A stretch of 64,000 nt of DNA. Source: Massilia pinisoli. GTDB taxonomy: Bacteria; Pseudomonadota; Gammaproteobacteria; Burkholderiales; Burkholderiaceae_D. Shown here piece after piece: positions 57,246-64,000 of the stretch. The notes under the pieces are model-generated. The model worked only from the letters and a program-made list of their open reading frames with translations. It was not told the origin of the DNA and made no database searches. Every line of letters begins with the position of its first letter. Positions within the stretch are counted from its first letter, which is position 1. The position numbers and the translations under genes were made by a program. The stretch spans positions 372,001 to 436,000 of the forward strand of contig NZ_JANUGW010000001.1 in the NCBI RefSeq assembly GCF_024753285.1, written 5' to 3'.

Positions 57246-58055
57246 ATGGCCGTCGACCATTACGAAAACTTTCCTGTCGCGTCATTCCTGCTGCCGCGCC
57301 GCCTCGTGCCCGCGGTGGAGGCGATCTATGCGTTCGCGCGCAGCGCCGACGACCTGGCCGACGAAGGCGACGCGGCGCCGGCCGAGCGCCTCGCCGCACT
57401 GAATGCGTACGAGGCCGCGCTGGACGCGATCGCAGCGGGCGCCCCGCCGCGCGACCCCATGTTCCAGCGCCTGGCGACCGTGCTGACGGCGTATGGCCTG
57501 CCGCAACGGCCGCTGCGCGACCTGCTGTCCGCGTTCAAGCAGGACGTCATCACGCACCGCTATCCCGATTTCGCCCGCCTGCAGGATTATTGCCGACGTT
57601 CCGCCGACCCCGTCGGACGGTTGATGCTGGCGCTGTACGGCGTCAACGACGGGGCGAGCCTGCGCGCGTCCGACGCGATCTGCACGGCGCTGCAGCTCAT
57701 CAACTTCTGGCAGGACGTCGCCATCGACATCGCGAAAGGCCGCATCTACCTGCCGCAGGACGACATGGCGCGCTTCGGCGTGACGGTCGACGCCATCGAA
57801 CACGGGCGCGCGGATCCGGCCTGGCGGGCGCTGATGCGCTTCGAGGTGGAACGGGCGCGTGCGCTGATGCTGGAAGGCGCGCCGCTCGCGACGACGCTGC
57901 GCGGCCGCATCGGCTGGGAATTGCGCATGGTGGTCCAGGGTGGCTTGCGGATCCTGGAAGCGATCGAGCGCGTGGACTACGACGTGTTCCGGCGCCGCCC
58001 GCGCCTGAAACGCCTCGACTGGCTCGTCGTGGCCTGGCGCGCCATACGGATGTAA
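57246..58055 (+). CDS. hpnC: Squalene synthase HpnC
   Basis: HpnC (269 aa) works last-but-one in the three-enzyme bacterial squalene route, converting presqualene diphosphate to hydroxysqualene. Seen: an all-helical trans-prenyl synthase fold with the first Asp-rich motif in YAFARSADDLADEGD, the second motif NFWQDVAIDIAKGRIYLP, and the family N-terminus ENFPVASFLLP. It diverges from the efflux operon and precedes hpnD by 51 bases. Confidence 0.94.
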   Translation: MAVDHYENFPVASFLLPRRLVPAVEAIYAFARSADDLADEGDAAPAERLAALNAYEAALDAIAAGAPPRDPMFQRLATVLTAYGLPQRPLRDLLSAFKQDVITHRYPDFARLQDYCRRSADPVGRLMLALYGVNDGASLRASDAICTALQLINFWQDVAIDIAKGRIYLPQDDMARFGVTVDAIEHGRADPAWRALMRFEVERARALMLEGAPLATTLRGRIGWELRMVVQGGLRILEAIERVDYDVFRRRPRLKRLDWLVVAWRAIRM

Positions 58056-58106
58056 CGCCTCATCGGCTAAGATAGCGGACTTGGTCCGCGCAAGAACAAC
58101 CTAACT

Positions 58107-58940
58107 ATGTCCCCCGACGACTACTGCCAACAAAAGACCGCACAAAGCGGCTCCAGCTTCTACTACAGCTTCCTGTTCCTGCCGCCGGAGCGCCGCCGCG
58201 CGATCACGGCGCTGTATGCGTTCTGCCGCGAAGTCGACGACACCGTCGACGAGACCACCGACCAATCCGTCGCGCGCATCAAGCTCGCGTGGTGGCGTGG
58301 CGAGGTCGCGCAGATGTATGTCGGCACGCCGACACACCCCGTGATGCTGGCGCTGCAGCCGCACCTGCAGCCGTACGACCTGAAACAGGAACACCTGCAA
58401 GCCATCATCGACGGCATGGAGATGGACCTCGACCAGTCGCGCTATCTCGACTACCCGAACCTGAAAAAATATTGCTGGCATGTGGCCGGCGTCGTCGGCA
58501 TTCTGTCCGCGAGCATCTTCGGCGTGACGAGCCCGCAGACCTTGAAGTACGCGGAGACGCTGGGCCTCGCGTTCCAGCTCACGAACATCATCCGCGACGT
58601 GGGCGAGGATGCGCGCAAGGGCCGCATCTACCTGCCGATCAGCGAGCTGCAGCAGTTCAACGTGACGGCGGCCGACCTCCTGAACGCGCGCCACAGCGAG
58701 AAGTTCGAGGCGCTGATGGCGTTCCAGGCGCAGCGCGCGCAGGCGCTGTACGACGAAGCGTATGCGCTGCTGCCGAAGGAAGACCGGCGCGCGCAGCGTC
58801 CCGGCCTCATGATGGCCGCCATCTACCGCACCCTGCTCGACGAGATCGAGCGCGACGGGTTCCACGTCCTCACGCAAAAGATCTCCCTGACGCCGCTGCG
58901 CAAGCTGTGGCTCGCGTGGAAGACGTATGTCCGCGGCTAA
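58107..58940 (+). CDS. hpnD: Presqualene diphosphate synthase HpnD
   Basis: HpnD (277 aa) condenses two farnesyl diphosphates to presqualene diphosphate. Seen: Asp-rich motif AFCREVDDTVDE (near 45), the SFYYSFLFLPPERR entry motif, and IIRDVGEDARKGRIYLP (near 160). The fold is the same as HpnC but from a distinct subfamily. Its 3' end overlaps the start of hpnE by 14 bases, giving tight coupling of the pathway. Confidence 0.95.
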   Translation: MSPDDYCQQKTAQSGSSFYYSFLFLPPERRRAITALYAFCREVDDTVDETTDQSVARIKLAWWRGEVAQMYVGTPTHPVMLALQPHLQPYDLKQEHLQAIIDGMEMDLDQSRYLDYPNLKKYCWHVAGVVGILSASIFGVTSPQTLKYAETLGLAFQLTNIIRDVGEDARKGRIYLPISELQQFNVTAADLLNARHSEKFEALMAFQAQRAQALYDEAYALLPKEDRRAQRPGLMMAAIYRTLLDEIERDGFHVLTQKISLTPLRKLWLAWKTYVRG

Positions 58941-60273
58941 GGAGCAGCGCCGCGTCGCCGTCGTCGGCGGCGGCTGGGCCGGTTGCGCGGCGGCCGTCGC
59001 GCTGCTGGACGCCGGCTGTGGCGTCACTTTGTTCGAAGCGGCGCGCACGCTGGGCGGCCGCGCGCGCGCCATCGAGACGGACGGGCGCCTGCTGGACAAC
59101 GGCCAGCACATCATGCTGGGCGCCTATGCCGCGACACTCCAACTGATGCGGCGCGTGGGCGTCGACCCGCGCCGGGCCTTGCTGCGCCTGCCCCTGCAGA
59201 TGCGCTATCCGGTGGCGGACGCCGGCATGGACTTCGTCGCGCCGCGCCTGCCCGCGCCGCTGCACGTCCTCGTCGCGCTGCTGCGCGCGCGTGGGCTGGA
59301 CCGCGCCGACAAGATGGCGCTGGCCCGCTTCACGACGAGCGCCCGCTGGATGGACTGGCAGTTGCACAACGACTGCAGCGTCGCGGAACTGCTGGAGCGC
59401 TTCGACCAGACGCCGCGCCTCGTCCAGCTGATGTGGCGCCCGCTGTGCCTCGCGGCGCTGAACACGCCGCCGGAACGCGCATCAGCCCAGGTCTTCCTCG
59501 CCGTGCTGCGCGACAGCCTGGGCGCGCGCCGCGCCGCTTCCGACATGCTGCTGCCGCGCGTGCTGCTGGACGCCCTGTTCCCCGACGCGGCGCGGCGCCA
59601 CCTGGAAGGTCGCGGGGCCGCCGTGCGCGCCGGAGAACGCATCACGGCAATCACTCCTGACGGCGGCGCGTGGCGCCTGCACGCGGGCACCGACGACCGG
59701 ACGTTCGACGCCGTCGTCCTCGCCACCGCGCCGTGGCAGGCGGCCGCGCTGCTGCGCCCCCTGGACGGCGCCGCGGACACGATCGCCCGCGTCGACGCGC
59801 TCACCTACGAACCGATCGCCACGATCTACCTGCAATACGAGGCAGGCATGCGCCTGCCGCTGCCGTTCTGCGCGCTGGCCGATGCGCCCGACGCGGGCCG
59901 CTGGGGCCAATTCGTGTTCGACCGCGGCCAGCTCGACCCTGGCCAGGACGGGCTGCTGGCCGTCGTCGTCAGCGGCGCGGACCCGGCCGGCGCCATCGGC
60001 CACGAGGCCCTCGCCGCCGCCGTCGCCGCCCAACTGGCCGCCGCCTTCGCGCTGCCGGCGCTGGGCAAGCCGCTCTGGTCGCGCACGATCACGGAAAAGC
60101 GGGCGACGTTCGCGTGCGCGCCGGGCCTCACCCGTCCCGCCAACGCGACCGGCCTGCCGGGTCTCGTGCTCGCGGGCGACTACACGGCCGGCGAGTATCC
60201 GGCCACGCTGGAGGCCGCCGTGCGCAGCGGCGTCGCTGCCGCGGGCATCATCGCGGGAAAGGCAACGCCATGA
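58927..60273 (+). CDS. hpnE: Hydroxysqualene dehydroxylase HpnE
   Basis: HpnE (448 aa) is an FAD enzyme of the amine-oxidase/phytoene-desaturase-like group that reduces hydroxysqualene to squalene. Seen: the FAD-binding GGGWAGCAAAVALLDAG at residues 14-30, the second dinucleotide region LFEAARTLGGRARA, LDNGQHIMLGAY, and the C-terminal GLVLAGDYTAGEYPATLEAAVRSG. With hpnCD this makes a complete squalene unit. No squalene-hopene cyclase is in the window. Confidence 0.95.
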   Translation: MSAAKEQRRVAVVGGGWAGCAAAVALLDAGCGVTLFEAARTLGGRARAIETDGRLLDNGQHIMLGAYAATLQLMRRVGVDPRRALLRLPLQMRYPVADAGMDFVAPRLPAPLHVLVALLRARGLDRADKMALARFTTSARWMDWQLHNDCSVAELLERFDQTPRLVQLMWRPLCLAALNTPPERASAQVFLAVLRDSLGARRAASDMLLPRVLLDALFPDAARRHLEGRGAAVRAGERITAITPDGGAWRLHAGTDDRTFDAVVLATAPWQAAALLRPLDGAADTIARVDALTYEPIATIYLQYEAGMRLPLPFCALADAPDAGRWGQFVFDRGQLDPGQDGLLAVVVSGADPAGAIGHEALAAAVAAQLAAAFALPALGKPLWSRTITEKRATFACAPGLTRPANATGLPGLVLAGDYTAGEYPATLEAAVRSGVAAAGIIAGKATP

Positions 60274-60402
60274 TGGGCCACCGGTCGTCGGGCCCGGCTG
60301 CGCCCTGCCCCGCGAATTCCGCAGCCCGTCGCACGGCAGTGGCGCGTGCCGGTGCACTTCCGTACAGTGGCAACATCGAAACGAGTGTTAGCGGAAATGC
60401 AA

Positions 60403-60534
60403 ATGAACATCCATCTCGGCGTGCGCACCCTAGCCCTGCTGGCCATCGTGGCGGCCGCAACGATCATCCTCGTCCATCCGGGCATCGCCGGGGACCCGGC
60501 GTTGAACGCCGCGCTCTTGCTTGGCCGAAACTGA
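60403..60534 (+). CDS. Small single-helix membrane protein, hypothetical
   Basis: A 43-residue ORF (MNIHLGVRTLALLAIVAAAT at the start) with one hydrophobic helix at about residues 7-25 and a short tail. AGCGGAA stands seven bases before the ATG. I do not recognise it. Its start is uncertain; an ATG two codons earlier is in frame. It sits between hpnE and the DUF1700 gene. Confidence 0.35.
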   Translation: MNIHLGVRTLALLAIVAAATIILVHPGIAGDPALNAALLLGRN

Positions 60535-60556
60535 CAGGATCGCGGTAGGAATCACG

Positions 60557-61375
60557 ATGGGCAAACTGGAATACCTCGACGCACTCAAGCGAGCCATGCT
60601 CGGCCTGCCGCCGGACGTCCAGGCGAAGACGCTGGCCTATTACGAACAACGCTTCGTCGACGGCATCGCGGCCGGGCGGGGCGAACCGGACGTGGCGCGC
60701 GAGCTCGACGACCCCACGAAGATCGCGATGACCTTGCGCGCCAGCGCGCACCTGAACGCCTTCGCCGGGAAGGACAAGCCGGCGAACGCGTTCGCCGCAA
60801 CGGCCAATCCGGCCAACGTGCTGCGCGTGATGGTGTCAGCCGTCGGCCTCGCGATCTTCAACCTGTTCATGCTCGTACCCGCGCTCGTCTACGCGACCCT
60901 CGTGTTGTGCCTGTACGTATCGGCGCTGACGTTCTACGTCGCGGGCATCGCGACAACGGCGAGCGCCCTCGCGGGTGCCAATGAGCTCGTGCTCGACTGG
61001 CCGAGCCGCTTCGTCACCATCGACGACGATGGGCGCGGACGTCAACTGCGCGTCAACATCGGCAGCAACGGCATCATCGTGAACGAGGAGCGTCCGCAGG
61101 TCGCCGACCCGCTGCCGCCGCAAGACAAGGCCGCTCCGGACAGCCGGCTGGAACGCTCGCGCGCCGTGCGCAGCGCGCATACGCTCGCGGACAGCACGCT
61201 GCGCATCAGCACCGACATGGATGCGGAGTCACGCACGACGCAGACGCTGTTCGGCCTGGGCCTCGTGCTCGGGGGGATCGCCCTGTTCCTGCTGTCGCTC
61301 GTCGTCACCCGCTACTCGTTCGCCGGGTTGAGACGCTACGTACAGATGAACCGCTCGCTGCTGAAAGGGAGCTGA
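60557..61375 (+). CDS. DUF1700 (HAAS-type) membrane protein
   Basis: The 272-residue protein has an N-terminal HAAS/DUF1700 module (MGKLEYLDALKRAMLGLPPD, then YYEQRFVDGIAAGRGEPDVA) with helices, followed by hydrophobic segments at about 95-135 and 235-260. Such modules are usually placed next to PadR regulators and envelope-stress proteins. Here no PadR gene is seen. Start 60557 has GGTAGGA upstream. It is followed after 4 bases by a DUF2807 protein, so the two form an operon. Confidence 0.82.
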   Translation: MGKLEYLDALKRAMLGLPPDVQAKTLAYYEQRFVDGIAAGRGEPDVARELDDPTKIAMTLRASAHLNAFAGKDKPANAFAATANPANVLRVMVSAVGLAIFNLFMLVPALVYATLVLCLYVSALTFYVAGIATTASALAGANELVLDWPSRFVTIDDDGRGRQLRVNIGSNGIIVNEERPQVADPLPPQDKAAPDSRLERSRAVRSAHTLADSTLRISTDMDAESRTTQTLFGLGLVLGGIALFLLSLVVTRYSFAGLRRYVQMNRSLLKGS

Positions 61376-61379
61376 CATC

Positions 61380-62195
61380 ATGCGCGGTCTCCTCAAAGTG
61401 GCGTTCAGCCTCCTCGTCCTCGCCGTCGTGCTGATCGGCGCCGCGTACAACATGCTGCGCTCGCACGGCACGAGCGGTCCGTCCAGCCCCGGCGGGCGCC
61501 TCGTCGCCACGGAACGGCGGCCGCTCGACAAGGCCGTCGCGAAGATCGACCTGTCCGGGCCCGTGAACCTCACGTTGCGCCAGGGCGCGACGCCGGCGCT
61601 CGAAGTGCGCGGCGAGCAGCGCCTGCTCGCGAACATCGACACGACGATCGACGGCGACATGCTGCACATCGGCCCGCGCGGCATCCTGCTGCGCCACCGC
61701 ACGCCGATCGAAGTCACCGTCACGTTACCGGCGCTGGAATCGCTCGCGGTCAACGGCAGCGGCGAACACACGGTCAGCGGCTTCGCGGGCGACCACCTGG
61801 ACCTGGCGCTGGACGGCTCGGGGAATATGCGCTTCAACGGCCGCTACCGCGAAGTCATGGCGGCCGTGCACGGCAGCGGCGACCTCGAACTGACGGGCGG
61901 TGCCTGCGATACGGTCGACGCGGCCGTCGTCGGCACGGGGCGCCTGACGCTGGTCGGCTCGAGCCGCGAGCTGCACGCGGAGCTGCGCGGCGCGGGCGAC
62001 CTGGACGCGCGCCACCTTCGTGCCGACGACGTCGACCTGCGGCTGGAAGGCTCGGGCGACGGCTCTGTCTACGCGCGCAAGCGGCTGCATGCCGACATTG
62101 CCGGCAGCGGCGAGGCGCGCGTGTTCGGCAATCCGGACGAACGGACGGTGAGCCGCAAAGGCACCGGGGCCGTCACGTTCGACGACAAGAACTGA
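61380..62195 (+). CDS. DUF2807 (auto-transporter adhesin head GIN-like) protein
   Basis: A 271-residue protein with an N-terminal helix (about 5-25) that may be a signal anchor, then a repetitive beta-helix of the DUF2807 type, where each turn carries a G-S-G-D/E/N motif: VNGSGEHTV, LDGSGNMRF, VHGSGDLEL, LEGSGDGSV, IAGSGEARV. Function is unknown; related proteins sit in the envelope. It overlaps the convergent flavoprotein by 23 bases at the 3' end. Confidence 0.85.
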   Translation: MRGLLKVAFSLLVLAVVLIGAAYNMLRSHGTSGPSSPGGRLVATERRPLDKAVAKIDLSGPVNLTLRQGATPALEVRGEQRLLANIDTTIDGDMLHIGPRGILLRHRTPIEVTVTLPALESLAVNGSGEHTVSGFAGDHLDLALDGSGNMRFNGRYREVMAAVHGSGDLELTGGACDTVDAAVVGTGRLTLVGSSRELHAELRGAGDLDARHLRADDVDLRLEGSGDGSVYARKRLHADIAGSGEARVFGNPDERTVSRKGTGAVTFDDKN

Positions 62196-63426
62196 CGAGC
62201 CAATCCAGCGCCGCGCGCCCCGCCGCACGGCCGCTGCCGAAGCACGCGGTCAGCAGATAGCCGCCCGTCGGCGCTTCCCAATCGATCATCTCGCCCGCGA
62301 CGAATACGCCGGGCGCATCCTTCAGCATGGCGCCATCCGCCAACGCCTCGAAGCGCACGCCGCCCGCGCTGCTGATCGCCTCGTCGATCGGACGCGGACG
62401 CTTCAGCACGAGCGGCAACGCCTTCAGCGCGCGCGCCAGCTTGACGGGATCCGCGTAATCGGCCTTGCTCAGCGCCTCGTGCAGCAGCCCGGATTTCACG
62501 CCCTTGATGCCGAGACGGCTCTGCAGGTGACTCGCCATCGACCGCGTCCCGCGCGGGCGCGTGACCTCGTCCAGCACACGCTGCGCATCGTGGTCGGGCA
62601 GCAGGTCCAGCAGCACGGTCGCCTGGCCGTCGCGCGCAATGCGCTCGCGGATGCGCGCGGACAGCGCGTACACGAGGCTGCCCTCGATGCCCGTCGCCGT
62701 CACGACGAATTGGCCCTTGCGGACATCCTCACCCTCGAGCGCCATCGCAACGGTCGTCAACGGCACGCCGGCGTAGCGCTCCACGAAATGCGGGCTCCAG
62801 TCCGCGTCGAAGCCGCAGTTCGCGGGCACGAGCGGCGCCACGGCGACGCCGCGTGCCGCCAGCAGCGGCACCCAGGCGCCGCTTGACCCGAGCCGCGCCC
62901 AGCTCGCGCCGCCCAGCGCCAGCACGGTCGCCGCGCCGTGCGTCTCCACGCGCTGCTCGCCATCCGGCGTCGCGAACACGAGCGCGCCGTCGCGCCACCC
63001 CAGCCAGCGGTGCCGCATGTGGAAGGCGACGCCCGCCTCGCGCAGCCGGTGCAGCCACGCGCGCAGCAGCGGCGCCGCCTTCATGTCGGTCGGGAAGACG
63101 CGGCCGGACGTACCGACGAACGTGTCGACGCCGAGCCCGTGGATCCACGCGCGCACGGCGTCCGGCGGGAACGCGTCCAGCCACGCCTTCACGGCAGGCG
63201 CGCGCTCGCCGTAGCGGCCGACGAACGCATCGTACGGCTCCGCGTGCGTGATGTTCATGCCGCCCTTGCCGGCCAGGAGGAATTTCCGGCCGACCGACGG
63301 CATCGCGTCGTACAGGTCGACCCGCACGCCGCCCGCCGCGAGCACCTCGGCCGCCATCAGGCCGGCGGGGCCGCCGCCGATGACGATGGCGTGGCGTGGG
63401 TAGGCTGCGGTCGGGGACTCGGACAT
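62173..63426 (-). CDS. TIGR03862-type flavoprotein (BaiN/HI0933-like)
   Basis: A 417-residue FAD enzyme of the HI0933/BaiN-like family. Seen: FAD motif AIVIGGGPAGLMAAEVLA at residues 13-30, SVGRKFLLAGKGGMNITH, TGIEGSLVYALS, and the C-terminal GVFVAGEMIDWEAPTGGYLL. Members are NAD(P)/FAD oxidoreductases of mostly unknown substrate. The frame opens at 63504; ATG 63426 gives the family start. It converges with DUF2807 and its start region lies about 70 bases from the divergent promoter at 63498. Confidence 0.85.
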   Translation of the reverse strand: MSESPTAAYPRHAIVIGGGPAGLMAAEVLAAGGVRVDLYDAMPSVGRKFLLAGKGGMNITHAEPYDAFVGRYGERAPAVKAWLDAFPPDAVRAWIHGLGVDTFVGTSGRVFPTDMKAAPLLRAWLHRLREAGVAFHMRHRWLGWRDGALVFATPDGEQRVETHGAATVLALGGASWARLGSSGAWVPLLAARGVAVAPLVPANCGFDADWSPHFVERYAGVPLTTVAMALEGEDVRKGQFVVTATGIEGSLVYALSARIRERIARDGQATVLLDLLPDHDAQRVLDEVTRPRGTRSMASHLQSRLGIKGVKSGLLHEALSKADYADPVKLARALKALPLVLKRPRPIDEAISSAGGVRFEALADGAMLKDAPGVFVAGEMIDWEAPTGGYLLTACFGSGRAAGRAALDWLVSSCRRT

Positions 63427-63497
63427 GGCGGTGGCGGGAAAAAATCGGAGGCGAGCATTGTAGTCGAATGCGCGGCAAAAAAGGATGTAAAGGAAGC

Positions 63498-63526
63498 TTG
63501 ACATCGTCCAAGCACCGACCTACGAT
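63498..63526 (+). promoter_or_regulatory. Sigma-70 promoter of the membrane-protein/HTH pair
   Basis: TTGACA (63498-63503), a 17-base spacer and TACGAT (63521-63526): a perfect -35 and a 4/6 -10. A half-site ATGTAAAG (63485-63492) lies just upstream. The downstream ATG at 63567 has GGAGGTG in front. Confidence 0.75.
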
Positions 63527-63544
63527 GTAAAGCATACTTTACAT
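63525..63544. promoter_or_regulatory. Operator overlapping the -10 and start site
   Basis: ATGTAAAG and CTTTACAT form an inverted repeat around CATA; a third half-site is at 63485-63492. Its position over the -10 fits repression, probably by the HTH regulator encoded at 63965. Confidence 0.7.
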
Positions 63545-63566
63545 TCATGTCAACCGGAGGTGTGAA

Positions 63567-63968
63567 ATGCATGAGAAACGTGTCGGCCGGGCCTACCGGA
63601 TCGAATTGTGGACGGCCATTGCCGTGTACGTCGTACTCGTCGCGGCGTCGATCCGTTTCGGCCGTCCCATGGAGGGTGGGCTGCTGCGCACCGTCGTCCT
63701 GCTGTCGCCGATGATCGGCTTCGCCATGATGATCCGGGCCATCGCACGCCACGTGGCGCGCATCGACGAATATCAGCGGCTGCGCCTTCTGGAATCCCTG
63801 GCGCTCGCGTTTGCAATCACGGGCGCCGTCACGTTCAGCTACGGCTTCCTCGAAACGGCCGGCTACCCGAAGCTCTCGATGTTCAGCGTCTGGATGGTCA
63901 TGGGCGTCAGTTGGGGTGTCGCGAGCTTCGCCCTGGGCATGCGTACGCGCCGTGCCATGGAATCATGA
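63567..63968 (+). CDS. Four-helix membrane protein preceding an HTH regulator
   Basis: The 133-residue protein has hydrophobic helices at about residues 14-30, 41-58, 75-93 and 105-123. I do not know its function. Small proteins of this kind are often paired with a YozG-like helix-turn-helix regulator; the next gene starts inside this stop (ATGA) and begins MKNTIRDLRATR, which matches that regulator type. Expression is likely controlled from the operator at 63525-63544. Confidence 0.75.
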   Translation: MHEKRVGRAYRIELWTAIAVYVVLVAASIRFGRPMEGGLLRTVVLLSPMIGFAMMIRAIARHVARIDEYQRLRLLESLALAFAITGAVTFSYGFLETAGYPKLSMFSVWMVMGVSWGVASFALGMRTRRAMES

Positions 63969-64000
63969 AGAACACCATTCGCGACCTGCGCGCGACGCGC
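63965..64000 (+). CDS. XRE/YozG-like HTH transcriptional regulator (N-terminus only)
   Basis: Only 12 codons are in the window (MKNTIRDLRATR). This start is typical of compact Cro/CI-type regulators that follow a small membrane protein. The ATG overlaps the previous stop by four bases. Assignment rests on this short stretch and its context. Confidence 0.5.
   Translation, partial: MKNTIRDLRATR

Overview
The window reads as a contiguous, gene-dense chromosomal segment of a high-GC betaproteobacterium, most likely Oxalobacteraceae and close to Massilia or Duganella. That placement is an inference from protein style, from the tig-clpP-clpX-lon-hupB-tRNA-Asp-ppiD order, and from msrB-yciB-bolA-parvulin clustering. 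No insertion sequence, rRNA operon, CRISPR array or prophage is visible. One gene (25720-26475, near 43 percent GC in a hand-counted line) stands out as compositionally foreign. No gene-free stretch exceeds 300 bases; the longest is the lon-clpX gap of about 270 bases.

Layout. 1-3348 (minus): mltG-tmk-holB-pilZ followed by an N-acetyltransferase cut by the window edge. 3455-5546 (plus): ygfZ, a DUF4936 gene and an NRDE gene. 5559-8430: an SDR oxidoreductase, a Dabb-domain protein, a DUF1737 protein and a degenerate tyrosine-recombinase-like gene, with a 15-base direct repeat on both sides of the DUF1737 gene. 8574-14147: an MHS-type transporter with a large extra loop, a secreted GH5 glucanase, and a TetR/MFS unit divergent from a membrane protein. 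14137-17946 (minus): a bifunctional beta-oxidation enzyme and an acyl-CoA ligase, each preceded by nearly the same 12-base motif. 18165-22798 (plus): selO (apparently with an ATC start), msrB, yciB, a bolA-like gene and two tandem secreted parvulins. 22882-25708: a secreted SGNH hydrolase, a Tat-exported nucleoside-hydrolase-like protein and a DUF1304 protein. 25720-30599 (minus): the foreign-looking membrane protein and purL. 30781-38301: a receiver-TPR protein, a GH59 galactocerebrosidase-like enzyme and a fused 5-oxoprolinase. 38405-43427: nnr, an ABC ATPase head-to-head with tesA, mnmH, cynS and a GNAT gene.

43471-52675 (minus) is the protein-quality-control block: trigger factor (with tRNA-Leu just upstream), ClpP, ClpX, Lon, HU, two identical tRNA-Asp genes and PpiD. 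Downstream of the tRNA-Asp genes lie a 3'-terminal tRNA-Asp fragment, a perfect 22-base palindrome and a terminator. 52853-57126 (minus) is an RND efflux adaptor-permease pair. 57246-60273 (plus) is hpnCDE, which makes squalene from farnesyl diphosphate. It is followed by a tiny membrane ORF, a DUF1700 protein, a DUF2807 protein, a convergent flavoprotein, and at the right edge a membrane protein/HTH regulator pair with a well-formed promoter and operator.

Most of the window is housekeeping. The most unusual points are the apparent ATC start of selO, the recombinase that lacks several catalytic residues beside a repeat-flanked small gene, the AT-rich membrane gene, the tRNA-Asp remnant, and the shared fatty-acid motif.
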